From the NCBI RefSeq assembly GCF_000472545.1, contig NZ_AWZV01000042.1, positions 230-41,559 of the forward strand: 41,330 nt of DNA, read 5' to 3'. Shown here one piece after another: positions 16,843 through 25,664 of this stretch. The notes under the pieces are model-generated. The model had not been told where the DNA came from. It ran no database searches and saw only the letters and a list, made by a program, of their open reading frames with translations. This DNA is from Burkholderia sp. WSM2232. Lineage in GTDB: Bacteria > Pseudomonadota > Gammaproteobacteria > Burkholderiales > Burkholderiaceae. The position numbers and the translations under genes are program-made. Every line of letters begins with the position of its first letter. Position 1 is the stretch's first letter.

Positions 16843-18417
16843 ATGTCGGAACTGGCATGGTGGCAACGCGGCGTGATCTACCAGATCTATCCGCGCTCGT
16901 TTCAGGACAGCAACGGCGACGGCATCGGCGATCTCGCGGGCATCGCCTCGCGTCTTTCGTATGTCGCCGAGCTGGGCGTGGATGCAGTGTGGGTTTCCCC
17001 CATCTATCCGTCGCCCATGGCCGACTTCGGCTACGACGTCGCGGACTACTGCAACATCGACCCGATGTTCGGTACGCTTGCCGACTTCAAGCAATTAGTG
17101 GACCGGGCCCACGACCTGGGGCTCAAGGTGCTGCTCGATTTCGTGCCCAACCATTCGTCGGACCGGCACCCGTGGTTCGAGGAAAGCCGCGCCTCGCGTG
17201 ACAATCCCAAGCGCGACTGGTACCTGTGGCGCGATCCGGCGCCCGACGGCGGCCCGCCCAACAACTGGCTGAGCCGCATGGGCGGCTCGGCGTGGGAATG
17301 GGACGCGCGTACCGGCCAGTACTATTACCACGCGTTCCTGCGCGAACAGCCGGACCTGAACTGGCGCAATCCACAGGTGCGCCGCGCGATGGACGACGTA
17401 TTGCGCTTCTGGCTGGATCGCGGCGTGGACGGCTTTCGCGTCGACGTGCTGTGGCTGCTCATCAAAGACGCGCAGTTCCGCGACAACCCGCCGAACCCGG
17501 CGTACGAGCCCGGCCAGCCGGACCATCACCGGCAATTGCAGCGCTACACCGAAGACCAGCCCGAGGTGCACGAGATCGTGCGCTCGATGCGCGCCACGCT
17601 CGACGCCTACGGCGAGCGCGTGCTGATCGGCGAAATCTACCTGCCGGTGCCGCAACTGGTCCGTTATTACGGAGCGAACGGCGACGGCGCCGACATGCCG
17701 TTCAATTTCCAGTTGCTCAACGCGACGTGGCATGCGGGCGACATCGCCCGCATGATCGGCGATTACGACAGCGCGCTGCCCGAACACGCGTGGCCCAACT
17801 GGGTGCTCGGCAATCACGACAATCCGCGCGTCGCCTCGCGCGTGGGCGGGGCGCAGGCACGCGTAGCCGCCGTGCTGCTCCTGACGTTGCGCGGCACGCC
17901 GACGCTCTATTACGGCGACGAACTCGGTATGACGGACGGCGTGATCCCGCCGGATCAGGTGCAGGACCCGGCGGAACTGCGTCAGCCCGGCATCGGCCAG
18001 GGGCGCGACCCGGAGCGCACGCCGATGCAATGGGACGCGTCGCTGCCCAATGCCGGTTTTACAACCGGCAGGTCATGGTTACCGGTCGCGACTGGGACCA
18101 GCGTGCAAACCCAGGACGGCGACGCGTCGAGCATGCTGTCGCTGTATCGCCGGCTGCTGAAGTTGCGGCGCAACAATGCAGCGCTCGTGCAAGGCTCGAT
18201 TGAGCATGTCGCCGCCTATGGCGACGTGCTCACTTACGAGCGGAATTACCGCAACCAACGCTTGTGGATAGCGCTGAACATGGGTGCAGCGGACGCGCAG
18301 GTGCAGTCGCCCGCGGGCACCGTGCTACTATCGACGCTCGCAGGCCGCGACGGTCAGCGGCTCGTCAACGGCATGAACCGTCTTGCGCCCGCAGAGGCGT
18401 TGATCGCCTCGATCTGA
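16843..18417 (+). CDS. GH13 alpha-glucosidase (oligo-1,6-glucosidase type)
   Basis: The 524-residue enzyme begins with the classic alpha-glucosidase block WWQRGVIYQIYPRSFQDSN and GDGIGDLAGI. It has D201 in GFRVDVLWLL as nucleophile, E264 in LIGEIYLPV as acid/base and D326 in GNHDNPRV. It groups with intracellular enzymes that release glucose from the ends of short alpha-glucosides (GH13 subfamilies 17/23/30/31 by look). The exact linkage preference cannot be decided. The start is supported by AGAGGA upstream. It ends three bases before the stop of the opposite-strand histidine kinase. With the divergent TreS-like protein it probably serves alpha-glucoside or trehalose metabolism. Confidence 0.9.
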   Translation: MSELAWWQRGVIYQIYPRSFQDSNGDGIGDLAGIASRLSYVAELGVDAVWVSPIYPSPMADFGYDVADYCNIDPMFGTLADFKQLVDRAHDLGLKVLLDFVPNHSSDRHPWFEESRASRDNPKRDWYLWRDPAPDGGPPNNWLSRMGGSAWEWDARTGQYYYHAFLREQPDLNWRNPQVRRAMDDVLRFWLDRGVDGFRVDVLWLLIKDAQFRDNPPNPAYEPGQPDHHRQLQRYTEDQPEVHEIVRSMRATLDAYGERVLIGEIYLPVPQLVRYYGANGDGADMPFNFQLLNATWHAGDIARMIGDYDSALPEHAWPNWVLGNHDNPRVASRVGGAQARVAAVLLLTLRGTPTLYYGDELGMTDGVIPPDQVQDPAELRQPGIGQGRDPERTPMQWDASLPNAGFTTGRSWLPVATGTSVQTQDGDASSMLSLYRRLLKLRRNNAALVQGSIEHVAAYGDVLTYERNYRNQRLWIALNMGAADAQVQSPAGTVLLSTLAGRDGQRLVNGMNRLAPAEALIASI

Positions 18418-18420
18418 GGG

Positions 18421-20178
18421 CTAGGCGCCGCTTGCCGCGAGCGCCTCTGCGGGACTTTTCGGCAGTATCACGCGGAAGGTCGAGCCCTGTCCGACCTCCG
18501 AGCGCACCTCGATGCGCCCGCCCTGCTTGCGGACAATGCCGTAGGAGATCGACAAGCCGAGCCCCGCTCCGGTGCCGACCGGCCTCGTAGTAAAGAACGG
18601 GTCGAAGATGCGGTCGCGATGTTCCGGCTTGATGCCTTGCCCGGTGTCCTCGATCTCGACCCACACGGTGCTCTCGTCGTGACCGGTGCGCACGGTAATA
18701 CGGCCGTGCCCTTCAATGGATTGCGCCGCGTTCATCAGCAGATTCATGAACACCTGGTTCAGCTGCGACGGAATGCATTCGAGCTCTGGAATCGCGCCGA
18801 ACTCGCGCTCGAGCTCCACCTTGTACTTCAACTCGTTCCAGACGACGTTGATGGTCGTATCCAGATTGCTCTCGAGATTGGCCCACTGCTTTTCCGCCTT
18901 GTCGACATGCGAGAAGTCCTTCAGGCCCTGCACGATGCGCTTGACCCGCTGCAAGCCTTCCACCGATTCGGACAGCAGTGCGGGAATATCGGTGCGCAGA
19001 TAGTCGATGTCGATCTCGCGCTTCAATGCGGCCAGCGTGGCGCGTGACTCGGCAATCAGTTCCGCCTCGGTGCGCTCGTAAGCGGCAAGCGCGGTCAGGA
19101 GGTCCGCTACATAGCGTTGCAGCGTGCCGAGGTTGGCGTTCACGAAGCCCACCGGATTGTTGATTTCATGCGCGACGCCCGCCGCGAGCTGCCCGATCGA
19201 GGCGAGCTTCTCCGACTGCAACAACTGGCTGTGCGCCTGCGCGAGCTCGTTGATGAGCGCCTCCTGGCGGACTTTTTCTTCGCGCAGCGCGGCATATGCG
19301 CGGGCCAGTTCGCGTCTGTCCTGCTGGAACTGCTCGACGGCGCGCGCCATGTCGCCGATCTCGTCGCGGCCCTTCACGACACGCGCGGCGTGGGGACCTT
19401 GCGCCGCTTCGCCGCTGCGCAGATTGCTGCTGACCACTTCGAGCCGCGCGAGCACGTGCTTGCCGAGAAACGCATGCGCGACGAGCCATGCGAACAGCAG
19501 GCTCACTGCAACGAGGCCCGTAATCCAGCGCTCGTTTCGGGCGGACGCCCCGGCGAGCTGCTGCACGGCCTGCTGGAACTCCTGCGTGCATCGATCTGAC
19601 TGAAGCTGGGCCGACGCTACCATTGCGCTCGCCTGCTGGCTCAGACGGTCGCTGAAGGTATCGCGCGATGCAGACGGCGGCGAAGCAGTGCCCCCGCCTG
19701 CATCGCCCTGCCCTGTCGCCGCGCGCAGCGCGGGCTGGATGGCCGCGCGCAGTTCGCTCTCGCGCAACTGCGCGACGATATTCACCGTGTTGCGGAACAA
19801 CTGGCTCGCCTGATGAAGATCGAGCACGCTGAGGTCGTCATTGGCGGCGGCCAGTCGGTCCGACAGGCGGTCGAAGGTTTCCAGCTGCCTGAGGATGTCG
19901 GCATAGCTCGCACGCATCGCGTCGAGCGAGCCGGCGCTCGCCAGCCGCGACGCTTCACGTTCGATCAGCAACGTGTGCTGCACGAGCGTGTCCGCGGCCT
20001 GCATGCGGGTGAGTTCGCTGGTGGCGAGCAGGCGCGTCTCGTTCGTCGCCACTCGCAGCGTGTAGACGGCGGTGAGGCCGCTCGTCGCGATCAGCAGTGT
20101 GAGCACGACAGTCGCGAGCGTGAATTGCCAGCGTAGCGAGCGCGGCAATCGCGCGAGGCGTATGGCGGCTAGGCGCAT
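18421..20178 (-). CDS. membrane sensor histidine kinase with periplasmic domain and HAMP
   Basis: This 585-residue kinase has a membrane segment at residues 17-39, a mostly helical periplasmic region of about 175 residues, a second membrane segment at 218-237, a HAMP linker to about 290 and a coiled coil to about 320. The phospho-acceptor His is H337 in GQLAAGVAHEINNPVGF, and the ATP-binding part has NLLMNAAQSI, DTGQGI, FDPFFTTRPVGTGAGLGLS and GSTFRVILP. A 50-residue insert follows the H-box, as in the paralogous kinase at 21709. No receiver domain is attached. The ATG at 20178 follows AGGA and directly precedes the first membrane segment. It lies 37 bp behind the periplasmic binding protein gene, so the pair is probably an operon in which the binding protein presents a ligand to the kinase (as in TorT/TorS or LuxP/LuxQ); that partnership is inference. 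Confidence 0.9.
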   Translation of the reverse strand: MRLAAIRLARLPRSLRWQFTLATVVLTLLIATSGLTAVYTLRVATNETRLLATSELTRMQAADTLVQHTLLIEREASRLASAGSLDAMRASYADILRQLETFDRLSDRLAAANDDLSVLDLHQASQLFRNTVNIVAQLRESELRAAIQPALRAATGQGDAGGGTASPPSASRDTFSDRLSQQASAMVASAQLQSDRCTQEFQQAVQQLAGASARNERWITGLVAVSLLFAWLVAHAFLGKHVLARLEVVSSNLRSGEAAQGPHAARVVKGRDEIGDMARAVEQFQQDRRELARAYAALREEKVRQEALINELAQAHSQLLQSEKLASIGQLAAGVAHEINNPVGFVNANLGTLQRYVADLLTALAAYERTEAELIAESRATLAALKREIDIDYLRTDIPALLSESVEGLQRVKRIVQGLKDFSHVDKAEKQWANLESNLDTTINVVWNELKYKVELEREFGAIPELECIPSQLNQVFMNLLMNAAQSIEGHGRITVRTGHDESTVWVEIEDTGQGIKPEHRDRIFDPFFTTRPVGTGAGLGLSISYGIVRKQGGRIEVRSEVGQGSTFRVILPKSPAEALAASGA

Positions 20179-20215
20179 GTGCCGGTTCCTGCGGAGTTCT
20201 TCATCCTCATGACGG

Positions 20216-21358
20216 TCACCGCTTCCAGATGCCGCGGTAGATGTCGCGATAGCCGTTGCCGGGATCGAACTGGCCTTGCAAGCCGCCATCGAAGCGGATG
20301 TTCGCCGCCGTCACCAGATGAACCGGCGACACATAACCCGTAACCGGCTGATGCGCGAGCAGGCGATTCAGTTCGTCGACCAGTTGCCAGCCCTGCAGAT
20401 TGAGCGGCTCGGCGACCGTGCCGGTCTGGAACGTTCCCGCCTGGATGCGCAGGAATGCCGCCGCGCTGCCGTCGCCCGCCGACAGCATGCTCAGACCCGG
20501 GTTGCGTTCGCCGGCCCGGGTCAGCGCGGGGGCGGCATAGTCGAAGTAGATGTCGTTGATCGCGAGTGCGTAATTCCAGCGCTTGCCGTATTGCGCGAGC
20601 AGTTCGTCGGTGAGCGCGGGCATCTGCTCGGCGCTTTTCGAAATCGCGACATCGTGCACGGCAAGCAGCCGGCAATCGCGGCACGCGCGAATCACGTCGA
20701 GCATGGCATCCGTCTTGGCTCGCGCGATCTGGAAATTACTGTCGGTAAATACCACCACGCCCGCGCGCGCGCCTGACTGGATCACGGCCGCCATTGCCGT
20801 GATACGCGCGACATCCAGCGGATTGGTGGACACGTTCATCGCGACCGGACCGTTCGTCATTGCGCCCGCGACCGGACCGACATGCCAGCCGACGAGCGGA
20901 ACCTTGCGCGCGGCGAACGGCAGCAAATCCGGCTTCATGTCGGCCGCATCCACGCCGACCAGAATCGCGCCGTCCGGGTGCAACGCGAGCGCAGCCGCAG
21001 CCGCCTTGCTGCGGCCCGCGGCAGTTCCGCGCGCGTCGTAGACGCGGGTGTTCCAGCCCATCGCGTTGGCGGCTTCCTTGATGCCTTTGGCGACGCCCAG
21101 CACGCCGCCGTTGCGCAAGTCCTCGCTGATGATCGCAATGGTTGCGCCGGGCACTGCGGCCGGGCCCGAGCTCGGTCCGCTCCAGCGTGAAGCCGGCTCG
21201 CTCGCGCTATCCACGGCGCGCTGCATCGCGGCCAGATCGAGCGGCGCAGCCCCTGCCGCGCGGCTCGCGGACTGCGGCGCATCCTGCGCACATGCAAGGC
21301 GCATGCATAGGCCGCAGAGCACGAGCAGCGTGGCTGTGAGCGCAAGGCGTGAATGCAT
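20216..21358 (-). CDS. periplasmic sugar-type substrate-binding protein, likely sensory
   Basis: The protein (380 residues) has a signal peptide (LTATLLVLCGLCMRLACAQ) and a periplasmic binding protein type-1 fold similar to Peripla_BP_4 sugar-binding proteins. Markers are ATIAIISEDLRNGGVLGVAK, HPDGAILVGVDAADMKP and VPLVGWHVGPVAGA. The start at 21358 has an excellent AGGAGG site. No ABC permease or ATPase is adjacent. Instead the next gene is a sensor kinase with a periplasmic domain, which argues that this protein is a ligand receptor for signalling rather than for import. The ligand is unknown; a monosaccharide, polyol or autoinducer-like compound would fit the fold. The C-terminal part (LQGWQLVDELNRLLAHQP) is typical of the family. 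Confidence 0.85.
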   Translation of the reverse strand: MHSRLALTATLLVLCGLCMRLACAQDAPQSASRAAGAAPLDLAAMQRAVDSASEPASRWSGPSSGPAAVPGATIAIISEDLRNGGVLGVAKGIKEAANAMGWNTRVYDARGTAAGRSKAAAAALALHPDGAILVGVDAADMKPDLLPFAARKVPLVGWHVGPVAGAMTNGPVAMNVSTNPLDVARITAMAAVIQSGARAGVVVFTDSNFQIARAKTDAMLDVIRACRDCRLLAVHDVAISKSAEQMPALTDELLAQYGKRWNYALAINDIYFDYAAPALTRAGERNPGLSMLSAGDGSAAAFLRIQAGTFQTGTVAEPLNLQGWQLVDELNRLLAHQPVTGYVSPVHLVTAANIRFDGGLQGQFDPGNGYRDIYRGIWKR

Positions 21359-21708
21359 GACTCCTCCTGAACATTGCCGGACGATGGGCCTCGCAGCCGG
21401 TCGACGCAACCGGATTGCGCGCGGCGAGATGTCCCTCTTCATGCTGTTTACGGCGGATTCGCGGCCTGCTTGATACGCCGCGCATGACGGGAAACCCTTG
21501 GTCGCGGGCCGTTAGCGTGCGAGCGTCGCCAGCGGCTGTGATTGCGCCCGCGCCCGATGCGTTCTGGACCAGGGTAAATACCGCTCCGTGCCGGGCCCTT
21601 GCGCTCCGTTAATTGATTCATAGCGGCGACGCCGGGTCACCACGCAGCAGCACTCACAGGCCCGGCGATGAGAGCGCTGCATGCTTTGTCATTTCACGGG
21701 CCATTTCG
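21359..21708. promoter_or_regulatory. divergent control region of the signalling island
   Basis: This 350-bp spacer separates the leftward binding-protein/kinase pair from the rightward PAS kinase cluster. Apart from the AGGAGG site of the leftward gene I see no convincing gene and no clear promoter hexamers or long inverted repeat. If the kinase actually starts at the in-frame TTG at 21613 the spacer shrinks to 254 bp. Confidence 0.4.
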
Positions 21709-23127
21709 GTGAAAACCAAACTGTCGGAAGCTATTGTCGAGCGGGTGAATTGCGGGGTCTTCACGGTGGATCGCTCGCTGCGCATTCTCACGTGGAATCG
21801 CTTCATGCACTCTCACAGCGGACGTTCGGCCGAATCCGTGGTCGGGCAAAACCTGCTCGACGCGTTTCCCGAGTTGCCGCGGCAGTGGCTGAGCCGCAAG
21901 ATAGAGGGCGTGTTCGTGCTCGGCACACCTGCGTACTCGTCGTGGGAACACCGCCCGTATCTGTTTCGCTTCGAGCATTCGCGGCCCATCACCGGCACGA
22001 TCGACGCAATGCGTCAGAACTGCAGCTTCATTCCAATCGAGGACGATCACGGCGAGGTGTTTGCGGTGGGCGTCACGATTGTCGACACGACCGATGTCTG
22101 CATCGCCTACGGCGAACTTCAGGACCGCGAGAAAGCGGTGAGCAGCGCGCTCGCCGAACTGACCGTGCGCAACGAGCAGCTTACTTCGCTTAACGAAGCG
22201 CTTGCGCATGCGCATCAGCAGTTGCTGCAATCGGAAAAGCTGGCCGCGATCGGTCAGCTCGCAGCGGGCGTCGCGCACGAGATCAACAATCCTGTTGGCT
22301 TCGTGCTGTCGAATCTGAACACGCTCGACAACTACGTAAAGACGCTGATCCGCTATGCCGCCGACGTCGAACGCATGGTGAGCGAGGCTACGCCCGCACT
22401 GAAAAAAGACCTGCAGACGCTCGCCGAACAGGCGGACCTCGAGTACCTGGTCGGCGACGCCCCCACGCTCGTGAATGAATCGAAGGAAGGGCTCGCGCGC
22501 GTGCGCACCATCGTGGTGGATCTGCGCGACTTCTCGCGCGTGGACAGCACACATGTTTGGGAGCTGGCGGACATTCATCGCTGCATCGAGTCGACGCTTA
22601 ACATCGTGCATAACGAGGTGAAGTACTGCGCGCATCTCGTGCGCGACTATGCCGGAATACCGCTCGTGCGCTGCATCCCCTCGCAGATCAGCCAGGTCGT
22701 GCTGAATCTCGTAGTCAACGCGGCGCAGGCGTACGGCGGCAACCACGAGCAGCATGGCGCGCCGCGCGGCACCATCACCGTACGTACTGGCATGGACGCC
22801 GCCGATCCGTCGCACGTGTGGTTCGAAATCGCCGATGCCGGTTGCGGCATTCCGCCCGAGCATCTGAAACGTATCTTCGACCCGTTCTTCACGACGAAAC
22901 CGGTCGGCCAGGGCACCGGCCTCGGTTTGTCGGTGACCTATGGAATCGTCAGCGCGCACCGCGGCACGATTTCCGTGGTGAGCACCGTCGGCGAAGGCAC
23001 GACGTTTCGCGTCACGCTGCCTGTCGACGCAACCCAGTTTGAAGAAACCAGCGCAACCGAAGCGCTCGCGCCAAACGGCTCGCTGGATGCAATCGCGTTG
23101 CCGGCGCAGTCGCCGGCAGCCACATGA
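21709..23127 (+). CDS. cytoplasmic PAS-domain histidine kinase
   Basis: The kinase has no membrane segment. Residues 1-130 form a PAS domain (ERVNCGVFTVDRSLRILTWN, then GQNLLDAFPEL and a closing VGVTIVDTTDV). A coiled coil from 135 to 175 follows. The H-box has H190 in GQLAAGVAHEINNPVGF, and the ATPase part has NLVVNAAQAYGG, DAGCGIPPEH, FDPFFTTKPVGQGTGLGLS and GTTFRVTLP. The H-box and catalytic regions are very close to those of the divergent kinase at 18421, including the post-H-box insert, so the two look like paralogues. The GTG at 21709 (VKTKLSEAIVERV) is chosen because it lies just before the PAS domain; a TTG at 21613 would add 32 poorly conserved-looking residues. The receiver, CheC-like and output genes follow directly on the same strand. 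Confidence 0.88.
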   Translation: MKTKLSEAIVERVNCGVFTVDRSLRILTWNRFMHSHSGRSAESVVGQNLLDAFPELPRQWLSRKIEGVFVLGTPAYSSWEHRPYLFRFEHSRPITGTIDAMRQNCSFIPIEDDHGEVFAVGVTIVDTTDVCIAYGELQDREKAVSSALAELTVRNEQLTSLNEALAHAHQQLLQSEKLAAIGQLAAGVAHEINNPVGFVLSNLNTLDNYVKTLIRYAADVERMVSEATPALKKDLQTLAEQADLEYLVGDAPTLVNESKEGLARVRTIVVDLRDFSRVDSTHVWELADIHRCIESTLNIVHNEVKYCAHLVRDYAGIPLVRCIPSQISQVVLNLVVNAAQAYGGNHEQHGAPRGTITVRTGMDAADPSHVWFEIADAGCGIPPEHLKRIFDPFFTTKPVGQGTGLGLSVTYGIVSAHRGTISVVSTVGEGTTFRVTLPVDATQFEETSATEALAPNGSLDAIALPAQSPAAT

Positions 23128-23136
23128 GGTAGACCT

Positions 23137-23505
23137 ATGCCATTGCCCGTACTGGTTGTCGACGATTCGACACTCGCCCGAAAACTCTTGATCCGCTCCC
23201 TGCCGGAGGAATGGGACGTCGAGATCACCCAGGCGTCGGACGGCGCTGCCGCGCTCGAGCTGTATCGCGCCGGCAAGGGCGCCGTGATCTTTCTCGATCT
23301 GACGATGCCCGTCATGAACGGCTTTCAGGTGCTCGAAGCAATCCAGCACGAAGGCCTGGATACATTTGTGATCGTCGTCTCGGCGGACGTGCAGTGCGGC
23401 GCCGTCGAGCGTGCGAAGGCCCTCGGTGCGATCGGCTTCATTTCCAAGCCGGTCTCCCCCGAAGCAATCCGGCCGATTCTCGCGGAGTACGGTCTCCATG
23501 AATGA
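23137..23505 (+). CDS. single-domain response regulator (CheY-like)
   Basis: A stand-alone receiver domain of 122 residues. The acidic pair is D9/D10 in VLVVDDSTLARK, the phospho-acceptor is D54 in IFLDLTMPVMNGF, the switch residue is the Ser in VIVVSADVQ and the conserved Lys is in GFISKPVSP. No output domain is attached, so it should act by protein contact, phosphotransfer or as a phosphate sink. The start lies nine bases after the kinase stop, preceded by GAGGT, and its 3' end overlaps the CheC-like gene by 8 bp, so the three genes are almost certainly co-translated. The natural partners are the two neighbouring kinases and the CheC-like phosphatase. Confidence 0.92.
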   Translation: MPLPVLVVDDSTLARKLLIRSLPEEWDVEITQASDGAAALELYRAGKGAVIFLDLTMPVMNGFQVLEAIQHEGLDTFVIVVSADVQCGAVERAKALGAIGFISKPVSPEAIRPILAEYGLHE

Positions 23506-24100
23506 ACAGTCTCTGAACGAAGACCAGCGCGACGCCTTGCAGGAAATCTGCAACGTAGGCATGGGCAAGGCCGCCGCCGCGCTGGCCAAACTGCTGGGCG
23601 CATTCGTCACGCTTTCGGTGCCCGACATCCGTCTGGTCGGCGTCGAACAGTTGCGCACCGCGCTCGGCGCGCAGGACGAAGGCGAATTGCGGCCCGTGCG
23701 CCAGGCGTTCCAGTCCGACATATCCGGCGAGGCTATTGTGCTTGTCGGCAAGGACGGCCAGCGCGAACTGCAACAGCTGATGGGCCATGACGTGAGCGCG
23801 CCGGACACCGAAGTCGAAGTGTTGTGCGACATCACCAACCTGCTGGTCGGCGCGTGCGTGCAAAGCGTGTTCGAACAGTTGGGCCGGCACATCTGTTTCT
23901 CGCAGCCGACGCTGTTGCCGCTCGCGGGCAAGAAGCAGGACGCCCTGCTGCCCGGCGGGCGCTGGGACGTCGCGCTGCTGCTGGAGATTCACTTCACACT
24001 CGAGCAAGGCGGCTTCGGCGCGCGCATGGTGCTGCTGTTGCCCGATGCGGCGATCCGCGGAATGAAGGAAGCGCTCGACCACTTTCTCGAGGCGTTGTGA
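23498..24100 (+). CDS. CheC-type phosphatase
   Basis: The 200-residue protein matches the CheC/CheX/FliY fold, which dephosphorylates CheY-like receivers. The first active-site signature is QEICNVGMGKAAAALAKLLG, with Glu and Asn three residues apart (E16, N19). The second is EVLCDITNLLVGACVQS near residue 110, with an Asp/Asn pair where many members have Glu/Asn. Both half-sites being present suggests a CheC-like rather than CheX-like arrangement. The ATG at 23498 overlaps the receiver gene by 8 bp. There are no chemotaxis genes in the window, so the protein probably serves the local two-component circuit rather than flagellar chemotaxis. Which receiver it acts on (the single-domain one or that of the HD-GYP-like protein) is not decidable from sequence. 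Confidence 0.85.
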   Translation: MNEQSLNEDQRDALQEICNVGMGKAAAALAKLLGAFVTLSVPDIRLVGVEQLRTALGAQDEGELRPVRQAFQSDISGEAIVLVGKDGQRELQQLMGHDVSAPDTEVEVLCDITNLLVGACVQSVFEQLGRHICFSQPTLLPLAGKKQDALLPGGRWDVALLLEIHFTLEQGGFGARMVLLLPDAAIRGMKEALDHFLEAL

Positions 24101-24162
24101 GGTGCGCTCATGCGAGCTGACGCAACAGGCGCTGTCGCGCGAAATCAATCAAGAGGTTAATC

Positions 24163-25572
24163 ATGTCTGAACTCCAGGCAAGCGCTACGCCGGGCGAACC
24201 CGGCAACGCCGAACAGGCGGAGCCTGCGTCGTCCGCCGCCGTCGATACGGAAGCCGCACCGGTCCCCACCCTGCTGCTGGTGGACGATGAGCCGGGCGTG
24301 ATCTCGTCGCTCAAACGCCTGCTGCGCCCATTGAAGTACGAGGTGCTGAGCGCGAACAGCGGCGCGGAGGCGCTCGCGCTGCTCGAATCGGCGCGGGTCG
24401 ACGTGATCATCTCCGACATGCGCATGCCGAACATGGACGGCGCCGAATTCCTCGCGCGCTCGCGCACCATGACGCCCGACGCCATTCGCATTCTGCTCAC
24501 CGGCTACTCTGAAGTGGATGCAGTGGTGCGCGCGGTCAACGAAGGCCACGTCTATCACTACCTGCACAAGCCCTGGGACGACCAGGACCTGCTTCTGACG
24601 ATCCAGCGCGCGCTCGAACAGCTCGCGCTGCACCGCAAGGCCGAACGGCTGACCGCGCTGCTCCAGGAGCAGAACGGCAAGCTGGCGTCGTTCAACATGG
24701 AACTGGAGCGCGAGGTCCACGCACGCACCGAGGAAATACGTCAGACTGTGATGTTTCTGGAAGGCGCGCAGCAGGATCTGAAAAGCAACTTTCTGACGAT
24801 GGTAAAGGTGTGCGCGAACATGGTCGAAATGCGCTGCGGTCTGCCTGGCCATTCGGCGCGCATCGGCGAAACGGCCCGACAGCTGGGCGCCGCGCTGGGC
24901 TTAAGCGACTACGCGTGCAACGAACTGCTGATGGCCGGTTTGCTGCATGGCATCGGCAAACTGTTTTTGCCCGATGCATTGCTGAAAACGCCTATCGCCA
25001 AGCTGCAACCGCAGGAGGCGAAGCTGTATCAGCTTCATCCGCTGCATGGGCAGATGGCGCTCACGCCGGTGTCGCAATTGAGCGGCGTGCAGACCATGAT
25101 CCGTCACCAGTACGAACGTTACGACGGGCGCGGCACGCCGGATGGCCTGATCGGCGGACTGATTCCGCTCGGCGCGCGCGTACTGGCGCTCGCGCGCGAC
25201 GCGGAAGATTTGCGCATCGGCGTAATCGCCCCGCAGAAGATGGGCGACGCGCAGATCATCTCCACCGTGCGCGCGCAGAGCGGAATTCGCTACGATCCCG
25301 CGATCGCCGAGAAATACATCGAGCTGCTGACGAAGCACGCCGAATTGACGCCGGAAGGCGTGCCCGACCGCGTCGACGCCTCGCATCTGAAGGAAGGCAT
25401 GAAACTCGCCGACGACCTGCGCACCTCGCGCGGCACGCTGCTGATGACCAAGGGCAAGGTGCTGTCCGCCGACCAGGTTGCGCAGATTCGCCGCTATGAG
25501 CTCCACGAGGGCGAGCCGTTCGTGATTCTGGTCGAGCGCGCGGCGGATGCACGCAAGGTGGAAACGGCCTGA
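24163..25572 (+). CDS. response regulator with degenerate HD-GYP output domain
   Basis: Residues 36-155 are a receiver (LLLVDDEPGVISSL, phospho-acceptor D85 in ISDMRMPNMDG, Lys in YHYLHKPWDD). A coiled coil at 155-205 links to an HD-GYP-like domain at 210-400 and an extra C-terminal domain. HD-GYP proteins normally hydrolyse cyclic di-GMP. Here the HD pair reads LLHGIGKL (H262-G263 in place of His-Asp), the HHE position reads RHQYERYDG (Q316-Y317-E318), and the GYP loop reads GRGTP. Histidines H230 and H292 remain. Loss of the metal-binding Asp and of the His pair suggests an inactive or non-canonical domain used for binding or signalling. The start is supported by AGAGG upstream, and it is the last gene of the signalling cluster. 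No PilZ or GGDEF protein is in the window. Confidence 0.9.
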   Translation: MSELQASATPGEPGNAEQAEPASSAAVDTEAAPVPTLLLVDDEPGVISSLKRLLRPLKYEVLSANSGAEALALLESARVDVIISDMRMPNMDGAEFLARSRTMTPDAIRILLTGYSEVDAVVRAVNEGHVYHYLHKPWDDQDLLLTIQRALEQLALHRKAERLTALLQEQNGKLASFNMELEREVHARTEEIRQTVMFLEGAQQDLKSNFLTMVKVCANMVEMRCGLPGHSARIGETARQLGAALGLSDYACNELLMAGLLHGIGKLFLPDALLKTPIAKLQPQEAKLYQLHPLHGQMALTPVSQLSGVQTMIRHQYERYDGRGTPDGLIGGLIPLGARVLALARDAEDLRIGVIAPQKMGDAQIISTVRAQSGIRYDPAIAEKYIELLTKHAELTPEGVPDRVDASHLKEGMKLADDLRTSRGTLLMTKGKVLSADQVAQIRRYELHEGEPFVILVERAADARKVETA

Positions 25573-25664
25573 ACCTGGAGCCTGGACTTCGAGCCTGAAC
25601 TCCGGCGCGAAGCCGGGCAGCGGCGCGAGATCCTGCTGCTCGCGCCGGTCGCATTCCGTGCGGT

